Assembly (NCBI GenBank): GCA_038231495.1
Contig: JBBRLG010000099.1
Coordinates: forward strand, 1-15,704
Length of the DNA stretch: 15,704 nt
Direction of reading: 5' to 3'
From: JBBRLG01 sp038231495
GTDB lineage: Bacteria; Planctomycetota; Planctomycetia; Gemmatales; Gemmataceae
The translations under genes were made by a program, and so were the position numbers. Below are positions 1 to 6,854 of this stretch, one piece after another. Within the stretch, counting starts at the first letter, position 1, and each line of letters starts with the position of its first letter. The notes under the pieces are model-generated. The model did not search any database. It was given only the letters and a program-made list of their open reading frames with translations, and was not told the origin of the DNA.

Positions 1-32
1 AGCTGCTGCTTCAAAGAAAGAAAGCGGCGGCA

Positions 33-93
33 AGCCTACAAGCGGCGCGCTTGTGTGCGGCGGCGAGCCTACAAGCGAGCCGCTTGTGGCTAC
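33..93. repeat. two tandem palindromic repeat units downstream of dapB
   Basis: Two related units, each beginning AGCCTACAAGCG, lie at about 33-60 and 66-93. The second folds into a hairpin (ACAAGCG paired with CGCTTGT, with AGCC/GGCT at the base). They follow the dapB stop on the minus strand. The CAAGCG/CGCTTG core is shared with the repeats at 4927-4995 and 15667-15704, so this appears to be one dispersed palindromic family. No T-tract follows, so a terminator role is only possible. The rest of 1-117 holds no gene; 97-112 (GCCGCTGGTGGCT) resembles one arm of the palindrome at 6289-6324. Confidence 0.6.
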
Positions 94-117
94 GGGATAG
101 CCGCTGGTGGCTCACCC

Positions 118-915
118 TCATTCCAGACCAAGCACATCTTTCATGCCGTACCGGCCTGCCCCCTTGCCGGCCAGGTATTTCGCCGCCGCCAGCGCGCCGT
201 GGGCGTAGCTGTCGCGCGAATGGCCCTTGTGGACCAGCTCCAACGTCTCGCCCAGCGTGCTGAAGATGATCGTGTGTTCGCCGACGTTGTCGCCCACCCG
301 AATCGCGTGCATGCCGATCTCGTGCGGCGGACGCTCGCCCACCAAACCCTCGCGGCCGTGGCGTAATTCCGTCTGCTTCATCGCGTCCTGCACGATGTGC
401 GCGAATTGCAACGCCGTGCCGCTGGGTGCGTCCTTCTTGAAACGGTGGTGGCGTTCGACGATTTCCACGTCGAAGCCCTTGCCGTTCAGCAACTCGGCGG
501 CACGCTGCACGAGGTCGAACAACACGTTGACGGACAGACTCATATTCGGGGCCATCAGGATCGCGGTGTGATGGGCCGCCGCCTCGATCTCGGCTTTTTG
601 CGCGGGCGTGTGGCCGGTCGTCGCCACCACCAGTGGAATGCCGCGCGCCGTACACAACGGCAACACGTTCATCGTGCCTTCGGGCATCGAGAAGTCGATG
701 ATTACGTCCAGTCGATGGTTGTGCGGCACGTCCGCCCGCAACAGCACGCCGAGCGCACCCAGGCCGCAGACTTCGCCGATGTCGCGGCCCAGCAAGGGGT
801 TGTTCGGCGCTTCGAGCGCGGCACCGAGCGCCAGTTCCTTGTCCTCGTGGGTCAAATGCACCAGGCGCTGGCCCATGCGCCCGGCGGCGCCGTTGATGCC
901 GAGAACGGTCTTCAT
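118..915 (-). CDS. dapB: 4-hydroxy-tetrahydrodipicolinate reductase
   Basis: DapB reduces 4-hydroxy-tetrahydrodipicolinate to tetrahydrodipicolinate with NAD(P)H in the cytoplasmic lysine/diaminopimelate pathway. The 265-aa protein has the usual family length. Visible motifs are the Rossmann glycine motif GAAGRMG (residues 9-15), DFS (74-76), ATTGHT (98-103) and the family signature ERHHRFKKDAPSGTA (154-168), which contains the catalytic His156 and the substrate lysine Lys160. The ATG at 913-915 overlaps the thrC stop as ATGA, and a GAGGT motif sits about 7 nt upstream inside thrC, which points to translational coupling. It is the last gene of the minus-strand unit; repeats follow it. Nothing looks damaged. 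Confidence 0.96.
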   Translation of the reverse strand: MKTVLGINGAAGRMGQRLVHLTHEDKELALGAALEAPNNPLLGRDIGEVCGLGALGVLLRADVPHNHRLDVIIDFSMPEGTMNVLPLCTARGIPLVVATTGHTPAQKAEIEAAAHHTAILMAPNMSLSVNVLFDLVQRAAELLNGKGFDVEIVERHHRFKKDAPSGTALQFAHIVQDAMKQTELRHGREGLVGERPPHEIGMHAIRVGDNVGEHTIIFSTLGETLELVHKGHSRDSYAHGALAAAKYLAGKGAGRYGMKDVLGLE

Positions 916-2306
916 GAGTACACCTCGATCGCCTTGATGATTTCGTCGAGATCGTTGGGCACCTGTACGGCGCGGTTGGCGTACGTCGCCCGTCGCACGC
1001 CGCGGCTGCCGAGCACGTCGTCAAACGTCTTCTGGTCGGCACTGTGGTAGGCGACCGTCGCGATGGGGTCCTTGAGCTGATGGCCGGTCAGGATGCAGAC
1101 GACGCGCTCGTCGGCACTGATGACGCCCTCTTGCCGGAGCTTGCGCGCGCCGGCCACACTCGCCGCCGACGCTGGTTCGCAACCGAGGCCACCCGCGCCA
1201 ACCTTAGCCTTGGCGTCGAGCATTTCCTGGTCCGTTACCTCGCGCACCACACCACCGCAACGGTCCAGGGCGCGCAACGCCTTGACCAGGTTGACCGGGT
1301 GGTTGATTTCGATGGCACTGGCGATGGTCGAGGCGCGGATGTGCTCCACGTCGAGACTGCGATAATAACCCGCGCTGACGGTCGGGTCGTGCCGGCCCGC
1401 ATTCCAGCGCAAATTGAAGCGTTCGTAAAGCTGGTTAAACGTGTTCGCCCCCGCCGCGTTGATGACCGCCAGCCGCGGCGCTCGCTCGACCAGCCCCAAG
1501 TCCAGAAGCTCGATGAACGCCTTGCCGAACGAGCTGACGTTGCCGAGGTTGCCGCCGGGCACGACGATCCAGTCGGGCACTTCCCAGCGCAAGGCTTCCA
1601 GCACGCGGTACATGATCGTCTTCTGGCCTTCGAGGCGGAACGGGTTGACGCTGTTGACGAGGTAGATGCCGAGTTTGCGTGCCACCTGCTGGACGCGCAG
1701 CATGGCGTCGTCGAAGTCGCCAGTAATCTGGACGGTCAGCGCGCCGTGGTCGAGTGCCTGGGCGAGCTTGCCGTATGAAATTTTACCGCTGCCGATGAAG
1801 ACGATGCCGCGCATCAGGCCCGTCGCGGAACAGAAAACGGCCAGCGACGCGCTCGTGTTGCCGGTGCTGGCACACGCCGCCCGCTTGGCCCCGGCCATGC
1901 GGGCGTGGGTGAACGCCGCCGTCATGCCGTTGTCCTTGAAGCTGCCGGACGGGTTCATGCCCTCGTACTGCAAGAACAGGCAGCCCGGTTTCATGCCCAC
2001 GAACCCGGCAACGAGGTCGGCGCGTTGAAGGATGGTCTGGCCTTCGCCGATGGTGAGGATTTGACTGGGCGGCGCGAACGGCAGAAACTCCCGGAAACGC
2101 CAGACGCCGCTGAAGCTGAGCGGGTTGGTGCGCTGCGCCCACTTCTCTTCAAATTCGCGCAGGGATTTCGGCGGTTCCAGGCGGTCCCAATCGTAGGCAA
2201 CGTCGAGCAGACCGCCGCAGCGCGCACACTGGAACGCCGTCTCATCGACCGCGTAGGTGGCGGCGCAATCGGGGTGGATGCAGCGCTGGAAAACCGCGTC
2301 GGTCAT
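912..2306 (-). CDS. thrC: threonine synthase
   Basis: ThrC is a PLP enzyme converting O-phospho-L-homoserine to threonine. From the chosen ATG it has 464 aa. The N-terminus carries four cysteines (C9, C14, C27, C30), a zinc-ribbon-like head seen in many long threonine synthases. The PLP lysine lies in NPSGSFKDNGM (Lys124), followed by ASTGNTSAS and the phosphate-binding loop PGGNLGN. The frame is open upstream to a GTG at 2349-2351, whose G-run sits too close to act as a Shine-Dalgarno; the ATG at 2304-2306 starts at MTDAVFQRC, where the recognisable family sequence begins, though it also lacks a clear Shine-Dalgarno. It lies 64 nt after the ABC permease and overlaps dapB by 4 nt, so two aspartate-family enzymes are translated together. 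Confidence 0.94.
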   Translation of the reverse strand: MTDAVFQRCIHPDCAATYAVDETAFQCARCGGLLDVAYDWDRLEPPKSLREFEEKWAQRTNPLSFSGVWRFREFLPFAPPSQILTIGEGQTILQRADLVAGFVGMKPGCLFLQYEGMNPSGSFKDNGMTAAFTHARMAGAKRAACASTGNTSASLAVFCSATGLMRGIVFIGSGKISYGKLAQALDHGALTVQITGDFDDAMLRVQQVARKLGIYLVNSVNPFRLEGQKTIMYRVLEALRWEVPDWIVVPGGNLGNVSSFGKAFIELLDLGLVERAPRLAVINAAGANTFNQLYERFNLRWNAGRHDPTVSAGYYRSLDVEHIRASTIASAIEINHPVNLVKALRALDRCGGVVREVTDQEMLDAKAKVGAGGLGCEPASAASVAGARKLRQEGVISADERVVCILTGHQLKDPIATVAYHSADQKTFDDVLGSRGVRRATYANRAVQVPNDLDEIIKAIEVYS

Positions 2307-2370
2307 GGCGGAAACGAATTTCGACGGATAGGGTGCGGGGGCTGTTTGCACTTCCCCCGCGACGCCGCCG

Positions 2371-3816
2371 TCAATAGTCCTTTGTGGTGAACCACCAGCA
2401 GGAGAAGCCTAACAGGACGACAATGTAGGCGATCGTGATGCCTAGAGTCTGGCCCCAGCCTGTTTTGTTATAAGATTTGTCCATCGCCTTGCGTTCCGGA
2501 CTGTCAGGCCCGAGGAGATCGCGGGCTGTGACGTTGCCGCTCAACACGTCCAAATCTTTGTAGCGCGGCAGGATCAGGTGGGCCGTGTCCGCGGTCTTGA
2601 CGAGGGCTTGCGGCAAAAGGTCCAGTTCCCGAATCCCATCGACGACGCGGTAGCTCCACCCGACGGCAAAGAGGATGGCCCAGGCGAAACAGGCCGCCAG
2701 GATGCAAACGATGGGGCTGCGCGTCGTCACGCCGACCGCGGTGGAAACGGCGTAGAAGATGGAGAACTGGAACGTCAGCACGAAGATGCTCAACAAGAAT
2801 CCGGGTGCCCAAAGGCCGGATCGCAGGCTCAGGACGAGCCAGATGCCGACCACAACGACGATCGTGTTTAAGAACATAAATAGCAAGCCGCCGACGTACT
2901 TGTAAAGGAGCAACAGCCAACGGGGAATCGGCTTGGCAAGCAACAGGTCAACCGTCCCCTTGCGCAGCATGTTGGGGATATAAAAGGACGTGACCACCGA
3001 CGCCAGCAGCATGGCGACGCCGGCGCCGAACCCGCCGATCACGACATCCTCGATGAGAAAAACTTCGCTGCCGATGGGCGTGTCTTCGGACCAGGTGTAA
3101 GAGCCGAAGCCCAGCGTCATCTTGTGCGGCCAGGTGCGGATCGTTTCCGCCCGCGGCAGCGTTTCCACCTCGAAGCGCGCGGTGTCGCTCCCGGATGGGG
3201 CGTAGTGAACGGTCTTGGGAACCATCGTTCCCTGGGCCGCGAGTTGGTTGGAGATGAAACGTTCCATCTGCGCCGGGGTGACCGCGTTGACCTCCTGCTC
3301 AATCTTTTTCATGAACTCTTCGACTTTTTCGTTCTGACCGCGGGCCGCGTCGCGCTGGAGTTGGATCATTCGTTTGCGCGCCTGCCGGTCGTCGTCGGTC
3401 ATTTTGTCCTCGTCCATTTCCAGGGAGGACGCGTAAATCATTAACCGAAACATGCCCTTCGCGGACTGCGGCTTGCCGTCGGGTCCCGGCAGGGTCTGTT
3501 CGCGAACCACGATGGTAAAGCGGTAGTCGCCGTCCCAGGGCTTTTTCTCGTCCGTCTGCTTGAAGTCTTGGAGTTCGTATTTGAGGGGCGCTTCCGCGCC
3601 GATGAACGGGTTGGCCTTCCCGCCGGGGAAACGGCGGAGGATGGCCTCCACCCCTTTTTCGCCCGACTTCGGCTCGAAGCCAATGCTGGCGGCGGCGAGG
3701 ATTGCCAGCCCCGACAGGACGAACATCGCGTACAGCACTTTGCTGTCGAGCGTCTCCTGGAGCGAGTCCTTCAAGATGGCAAAAAACTTCAGAACGTACT
3801 GGGTGAGGGAACGCAT
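2371..3816 (-). CDS. ABC-2 type transporter permease with large extracytoplasmic domain
   Basis: This 481-aa protein is the membrane partner of the ATPase encoded 18 nt upstream. Hydrophobic segments are visible near residues 26-47, 256-281, 303-330, 338-362, 368-388 and 457-477. Between the first and second lies a roughly 200-residue charged domain that probably faces outside the cytoplasm. One membrane segment, a long soluble loop, then a cluster of segments is the layout of ABC-2 exporters of the NatB/GldF type. The LLLAKPIPRWLLLLYKY stretch before the third segment fits the cytoplasmic coupling region. The ATG at 3814-3816 has GAGG about 9 nt upstream. The substrate cannot be read from the sequence. 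Confidence 0.85.
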   Translation of the reverse strand: MRSLTQYVLKFFAILKDSLQETLDSKVLYAMFVLSGLAILAAASIGFEPKSGEKGVEAILRRFPGGKANPFIGAEAPLKYELQDFKQTDEKKPWDGDYRFTIVVREQTLPGPDGKPQSAKGMFRLMIYASSLEMDEDKMTDDDRQARKRMIQLQRDAARGQNEKVEEFMKKIEQEVNAVTPAQMERFISNQLAAQGTMVPKTVHYAPSGSDTARFEVETLPRAETIRTWPHKMTLGFGSYTWSEDTPIGSEVFLIEDVVIGGFGAGVAMLLASVVTSFYIPNMLRKGTVDLLLAKPIPRWLLLLYKYVGGLLFMFLNTIVVVVGIWLVLSLRSGLWAPGFLLSIFVLTFQFSIFYAVSTAVGVTTRSPIVCILAACFAWAILFAVGWSYRVVDGIRELDLLPQALVKTADTAHLILPRYKDLDVLSGNVTARDLLGPDSPERKAMDKSYNKTGWGQTLGITIAYIVVLLGFSCWWFTTKDY

Positions 3817-3834
3817 GGTCTTTGCCTCGCTCGG

Positions 3835-4860
3835 TTATTGGGGGAGCCTGCGCCGCCGGACGGGTTGATCGACGCCCGGTTCGGCCGCCTCGACGGTCTG
3901 GATAAAGAGGTCTTCCAGCGATTGCCGCTTTTCGGTCAGGTGCCGCAGGTTTAGACCCCGGCCGCGAAGAAGGTCGATGACGGGGTCGATCGTCTGGCCT
4001 TCTTTCAGTGCGACCTCCCAGAAGTCCCCGTCCCGGGCCACGTTGTACCCGAGTTTGCGGACATCGTCTTGCGGGAAGTCCTGCCGGGGAGCGAGGCCGA
4101 TCAGGTAAAAACCGCGGCTCTGGGTCAGCGTCGCCATGTCGCCCTGGCGGATGATTTCGCCGCGTTGCATGATGACGACGCGGTCGCAAATCAACTCGAC
4201 CTCGCCCAGCAAATGGGAATTGATGAAAATCGTCTTGCCCTGGTCCTTCAACCGATGGAGCAAGGCCCGGATTTCCTTACGCCCGACGGGATCGACCCCG
4301 TCGGTCGGTTCGTCGAGGAAAATGACTTCCGGGTCGTGCATGAGCGCCTGGGCGATGCCGAGGCGCTGCTTCATACCCTTGGAATAGGTGCGGATTTTAT
4401 AGTTCATGCGCCCCTTGAGGCCGACCAATTCCAGCATTTCGGGGATGCTCTTCTGGCGAGCGGCACGTGGCATCTCCAGGAGGCTGCCGTAAAAATCGAG
4501 GAGGCTGTACCCGGTGTGGTAATCGGGAAAGCGGTGGTCCTCAGGCAGGTAGCCGACCCGAGTAAGCACCTGGGGGTGGCCGACCGGTTCGTCGAGCAAT
4601 TCGGCACCGCCGTAGGACAGCTTGGTGATGCCGAGCATGATCTTCACAAGGGTGGTCTTGCCGGCGCCGTTTTGCCCCAGGAGGCCGAAGATTTCGCCCT
4701 TGTTGACGGTCAGGGTAACGCCCTTGAGCGCTTCGATCTTGCCGTAGTTCTTGATGAGGTTTTGGGTGGACAGGACCGGGACGCCCGGACGCGCCCCGCT
4801 CGAACTCGTCGACGAACTGAGCGGAGGTCCGGTCTGAATGCCATGCGTATCCGACGCCAC
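3835..4860 (-). CDS. ABC transporter ATP-binding protein (ABC-2 exporter type)
   Basis: Counting from the GTG at 4858-4860 the protein has 341 aa. It carries Walker A GQNGAGKTT (62-70), a YLPEDH element where the Q-loop would lie (Glu in place of Gln, common in this subgroup), signature YSKGMKQR (159-166), Walker B VIFLDEPTDGVDP (179-191) and H-loop His216. These place it in the CcmA/NatA group of exporter ATPases. The frame is open to an earlier GTG at 4918-4920, but that one has no Shine-Dalgarno and abuts a large inverted repeat. The later GTG has GGAGG exactly 8 nt upstream and was chosen. A Ser/Pro-rich leader of about 30 residues precedes the ABC fold. Residues after about 260 form the usual variable C-terminal region. 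Confidence 0.92.
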   Translation of the reverse strand: MASDTHGIQTGPPLSSSTSSSGARPGVPVLSTQNLIKNYGKIEALKGVTLTVNKGEIFGLLGQNGAGKTTLVKIMLGITKLSYGGAELLDEPVGHPQVLTRVGYLPEDHRFPDYHTGYSLLDFYGSLLEMPRAARQKSIPEMLELVGLKGRMNYKIRTYSKGMKQRLGIAQALMHDPEVIFLDEPTDGVDPVGRKEIRALLHRLKDQGKTIFINSHLLGEVELICDRVVIMQRGEIIRQGDMATLTQSRGFYLIGLAPRQDFPQDDVRKLGYNVARDGDFWEVALKEGQTIDPVIDLLRGRGLNLRHLTEKRQSLEDLFIQTVEAAEPGVDQPVRRRRLPQ

Positions 4861-4868
4861 GGGAAGCA

Positions 4869-4873
4869 CCTCC
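4869..4873 (-). promoter_or_regulatory. Shine-Dalgarno that decides the ABC ATPase start
   Basis: The minus strand reads GGAGG here, followed by 8 nt and GTG at 4858-4860. The longer open frame from 4920 has no comparable site. Confidence 0.65.
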
Positions 4874-4926
4874 AGGGCTTTGAGGACTGGGAGAGCGGCG
4901 CGCGTCCCCTTCGACACCACACCGCC

Positions 4927-4995
4927 GTAGCCGCAAGCGGCCCGCTTGCTGGCTAAACCCCCGCAGCAGCCAGCAAGCGGGCCGCTTGCGGCTAC
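4927..4995. repeat. perfect 28-bp inverted repeat with 13-nt loop
   Basis: The left arm at 4927-4954 begins GTAGCCGCAAGCGG. The right arm at 4968-4995 is its exact reverse complement, with 13 nt between (4955-4967). Each arm also contains an internal hairpin (GCAAGCGG, C, CCGCTTGC). The left arm recurs identically at 15667-15694. It lies between the candidate promoter and the start of the ABC ATPase gene, and downstream of rnd. A transcript from the promoter could form a 28-bp stem in its leader. No T-tract follows. Confidence 0.85.
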
Positions 4996-5025
4996 GCCCG
5001 CGACGGGGATTGCTCTTCAGGGAGA

Positions 5026-5054
5026 AGTGTAGCAGAGAAGGCTTTCGGCGTCCA
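5026..5054 (-). promoter_or_regulatory. candidate sigma-70-type promoter for the ABC-thrC-dapB unit
   Basis: On the minus strand there is TGGACG (5054-5049), a 17-nt spacer, and TACACT (5031-5026) preceded by TGC, an extended -10. It lies just after the rnd stop codon and upstream of the ABC ATPase, pointing toward it. The -10 is four of six matches to TATAAT plus the TG extension. This is pattern inference only. Confidence 0.4.
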
Positions 5055-5080
5055 TGAAGGCGACGGGCACGACCGGCGAT

Positions 5081-6268
5081 CTATTGCGGACCGGCTTTGT
5101 CCTCATAAGCAAACGGCGCCTCCGCCCGAATGTTCGCCACGCGCAAGAGCCGCTTGCCGTCCAGGACCGCGGCCAGTTCCGGCAGCACGTGGGCGGCGCG
5201 CCAGCCGCCCGTCAGCAGGCAATCCGCCACCGCCGTGCCGCTGCGGCGGGCGCGGACGAGTTGTTTGAGGTCCTGACCGCTGGCGACGAGATTCGGCGCG
5301 ATGCCGAGGCGGATTGCCAGGTCGCCCAGCACCGCCGACAGCACGTTGCCGACCAGCGTCACCTGCGGCGGGTCCTGGTCGCGATCGACCGTTTTGGGAC
5401 ACTGTTCCGGCGGCAGCTCCCGCGCCGCGTTGACGACTTCCACGATCGCCCGCAGGTCGCGGTGCGGCAGGCCGCGCACCACCGACAGGTCGCGCTCCTT
5501 GGCCGGATTGCGGCGGGCGATCTCCGCCAATAAGTCGTCGCGGACGATGGCCCGCGTCGGGCGGTTCGTTTGCTCGGCGGCCTCCTCGCGCCAGGCGTAG
5601 AGGGCACGCACCACCGCCAGCCGCCGCCGGTCGAGCGACCCCAGACCGCGCAATTTCCGCCATTTCTCGGTGTTCGGCTCCTCCGGCGAAACGCTCGTTA
5701 CGAGTCGATCGAACTCCTCCCGCGCCCAGTCCGCGCGGGCAAGTGAAGCCAATTGCGCCGACAACTTTTCCCACAGCGGCAGCAGGTAGCGCACGTCGTC
5801 GAAGGCGTAGCGAATTTGGGAGGCGGTCAACGGCCGGTCGCGCCACTCGGTCAGTGTTTCGCCCTTGGACAGGTAGACGCCGAGCAGCTGGTGGACGAGC
5901 GGCCCGTGGCCGATGGGGTACGTCATGCCGACCAGGCCGGCCGCGAGTTGCAGGTCGAACAGGTTGCCCGGCGGCTTGCCCGTTGCCAGCCGGCACAGGC
6001 GCACTTCGGCCCGGCCCGCGTGAACGATTGCGACGCGCGCCGGGTCCACGACCAGGTTCCAAAAGGCGTCGAGCGGTCCGGCACTGAGTGGGTCGATGAG
6101 GAACAGGCGTGCGTGCGTGGCCACCTGCACCAGGCAGAGGCGCGGGTGATAGGTGTCCTCGCCGACGAACTCCGTGTCGAAGCCGAAATGCGGCAGGGTG
6201 GCGAGATAGGCGCAGCACACGGCCAACTCTTCGGGCGTCGTGACGATCTGTTCCGGCAGGTCCGGCAT
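5081..6268 (-). CDS. rnd: ribonuclease D (DEDDy 3'-5' exonuclease with HRDC domain)
   Basis: RNase D trims 3' ends of tRNA precursors and other small RNAs. The protein has 395 aa (E. coli RNase D has 375). The exonuclease domain shows ExoI FDTEF (Asp31, Glu33) and ExoIII YAFDD (Tyr154, Asp158). In ExoII the sequence is HAGRAEVRL, where E. coli has HAGSEDLEV: the metal-binding Asp (E. coli Asp85) is replaced by Glu88. An HRDC domain follows at about 211-285 (SLDRRRLAVVRALYAWREE), then a C-terminal extension ending about residue 395. The ATG at 6266-6268 has GAGGA about 9 nt upstream. The gene diverges from the Sm-like and NYN-CSD genes. The assignment is firm; the effect of the Asp-to-Glu change on activity is not known. 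Confidence 0.93.
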   Translation of the reverse strand: MPDLPEQIVTTPEELAVCCAYLATLPHFGFDTEFVGEDTYHPRLCLVQVATHARLFLIDPLSAGPLDAFWNLVVDPARVAIVHAGRAEVRLCRLATGKPPGNLFDLQLAAGLVGMTYPIGHGPLVHQLLGVYLSKGETLTEWRDRPLTASQIRYAFDDVRYLLPLWEKLSAQLASLARADWAREEFDRLVTSVSPEEPNTEKWRKLRGLGSLDRRRLAVVRALYAWREEAAEQTNRPTRAIVRDDLLAEIARRNPAKERDLSVVRGLPHRDLRAIVEVVNAARELPPEQCPKTVDRDQDPPQVTLVGNVLSAVLGDLAIRLGIAPNLVASGQDLKQLVRARRSGTAVADCLLTGGWRAAHVLPELAAVLDGKRLLRVANIRAEAPFAYEDKAGPQ

Positions 6269-6288
6269 GCGGGAAGTCCTCAGTAGGT

Positions 6289-6324
6289 TTGCCGCTGGCG
6301 GCTTTGCAAAGTCGCCAGCGGCAA
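6289..6324. repeat. 36-bp near-perfect palindrome between rnd and the Sm-like gene
   Basis: Two 18-nt halves (6289-6306 and 6307-6324) are reverse complements apart from one position, which would be a G-U pair in RNA. The left half begins TTGCCGCTGGCGG and the centre is TTGCAA. It lies 20 nt upstream of the rnd start codon in the divergent intergenic region (6269-6522). A dispersed palindromic repeat or a regulator-binding site are both possible. A similar GCCGCTGGTGGCT occurs at about 99-112. Confidence 0.75.
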
Positions 6325-6379
6325 GTCCGAATCAAATCGGTTCCTGGCTTACGCGCCGGCTGTTCCCCGACTTTTCCAG

Positions 6380-6406
6380 GCGGAGGCTCCGCTGTCGTGC
6401 TAAAAT
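6380..6406 (+). promoter_or_regulatory. candidate extended -10 promoter with adjoining palindrome, upstream of the Sm-like gene
   Basis: TAAAAT at 6401-6406 is preceded by TGC, an extended -10. No good -35 is seen. A small palindrome (GCGGAG, G, CTCCGC at 6380-6392) ends 8 nt upstream of the -10, where an operator could lie. The CDS starts about 115 nt downstream. Pattern inference only. Confidence 0.3.
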
Positions 6407-6522
6407 CGTTGGTGCCATAGGATCGCGAGGGGTGTGGGGAAAAGGTCCGGCGACTGAGGGTAACTTAGCAAAAGGCGCGGGCGGTGGCAGCCCGTTGACG
6501 CTGACGCGAAGGGGGTACGCCG

Positions 6523-6786
6523 ATGCTGGCTGAATTCGTGGGTGAAAAAGTCGTCCTGGACCTGCGTTCCGAGTACGTGTGCCTCGGCACGCTGAAGCGC
6601 GTGGACGATTTCTTCCTGGAATTGCGGAACGCCGACCTGCACGACCTGCGCGACACGGAGACGACGCGCGAACGCTACGTCGTCGAGTCCAAGTTGACGG
6701 GCATCAAACGCAACCGCAAGCGCGTCGTGGTGCTGCGAGCCGACATCGTCGCGGTCGCCCTTCTCGACGACGTGGTGGATGAATAG
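6523..6786 (+). CDS. small Sm-like (LSm-fold) protein, putative RNA-binding
   Basis: I do not know a named family for this 87-aa protein, but its layout resembles an Sm fold. Residues 5-40 read FVGEKVVLDLRS, YVCLGTLKRVDDFFLEL, RNADLHD, which corresponds to the Sm1 pattern of strands (G-K-V-V-L, G-x-L, D-x-F-L-x-L). Residues 66-81 (KRVVVLRADIVAVALL) resemble the Sm2 pattern that ends with an I-x-x-I strand. Between them is a basic loop, TGIKRNRKR. It is not Hfq. GGGGG lies about 8 nt upstream of the ATG. It is followed after 68 nt, same strand, by the NYN/cold-shock gene and faces away from RNase D, so an RNA-related role is reasonable. Fold call by eye; function unproven. Confidence 0.72.
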   Translation: MLAEFVGEKVVLDLRSEYVCLGTLKRVDDFFLELRNADLHDLRDTETTRERYVVESKLTGIKRNRKRVVVLRADIVAVALLDDVVDE

Positions 6787-6854
6787 TTCGGCACGGATAG
6801 GATAGCCGCGTGGTTTAACAACAAACGTATCGCCGTAAAGAATTGAGGGTAATG

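Noticed and set aside
33..93. CRISPR-like array
   Set aside because: Only two imperfect units with almost no spacer, each palindromic, and no cas genes.
397..1050. Long plus-strand open frame antisense to dapB and the thrC 3' end
   Set aside because: Antisense to genes with clear motifs; its Arg/His/Gln-rich product is typical of a shadow frame in high-GC DNA.
4927..4995. The 28-bp inverted repeat as a transposon with terminal repeats
   Set aside because: Only 13 nt lie between the arms and no direct repeat flanks it; it reads as a hairpin repeat.
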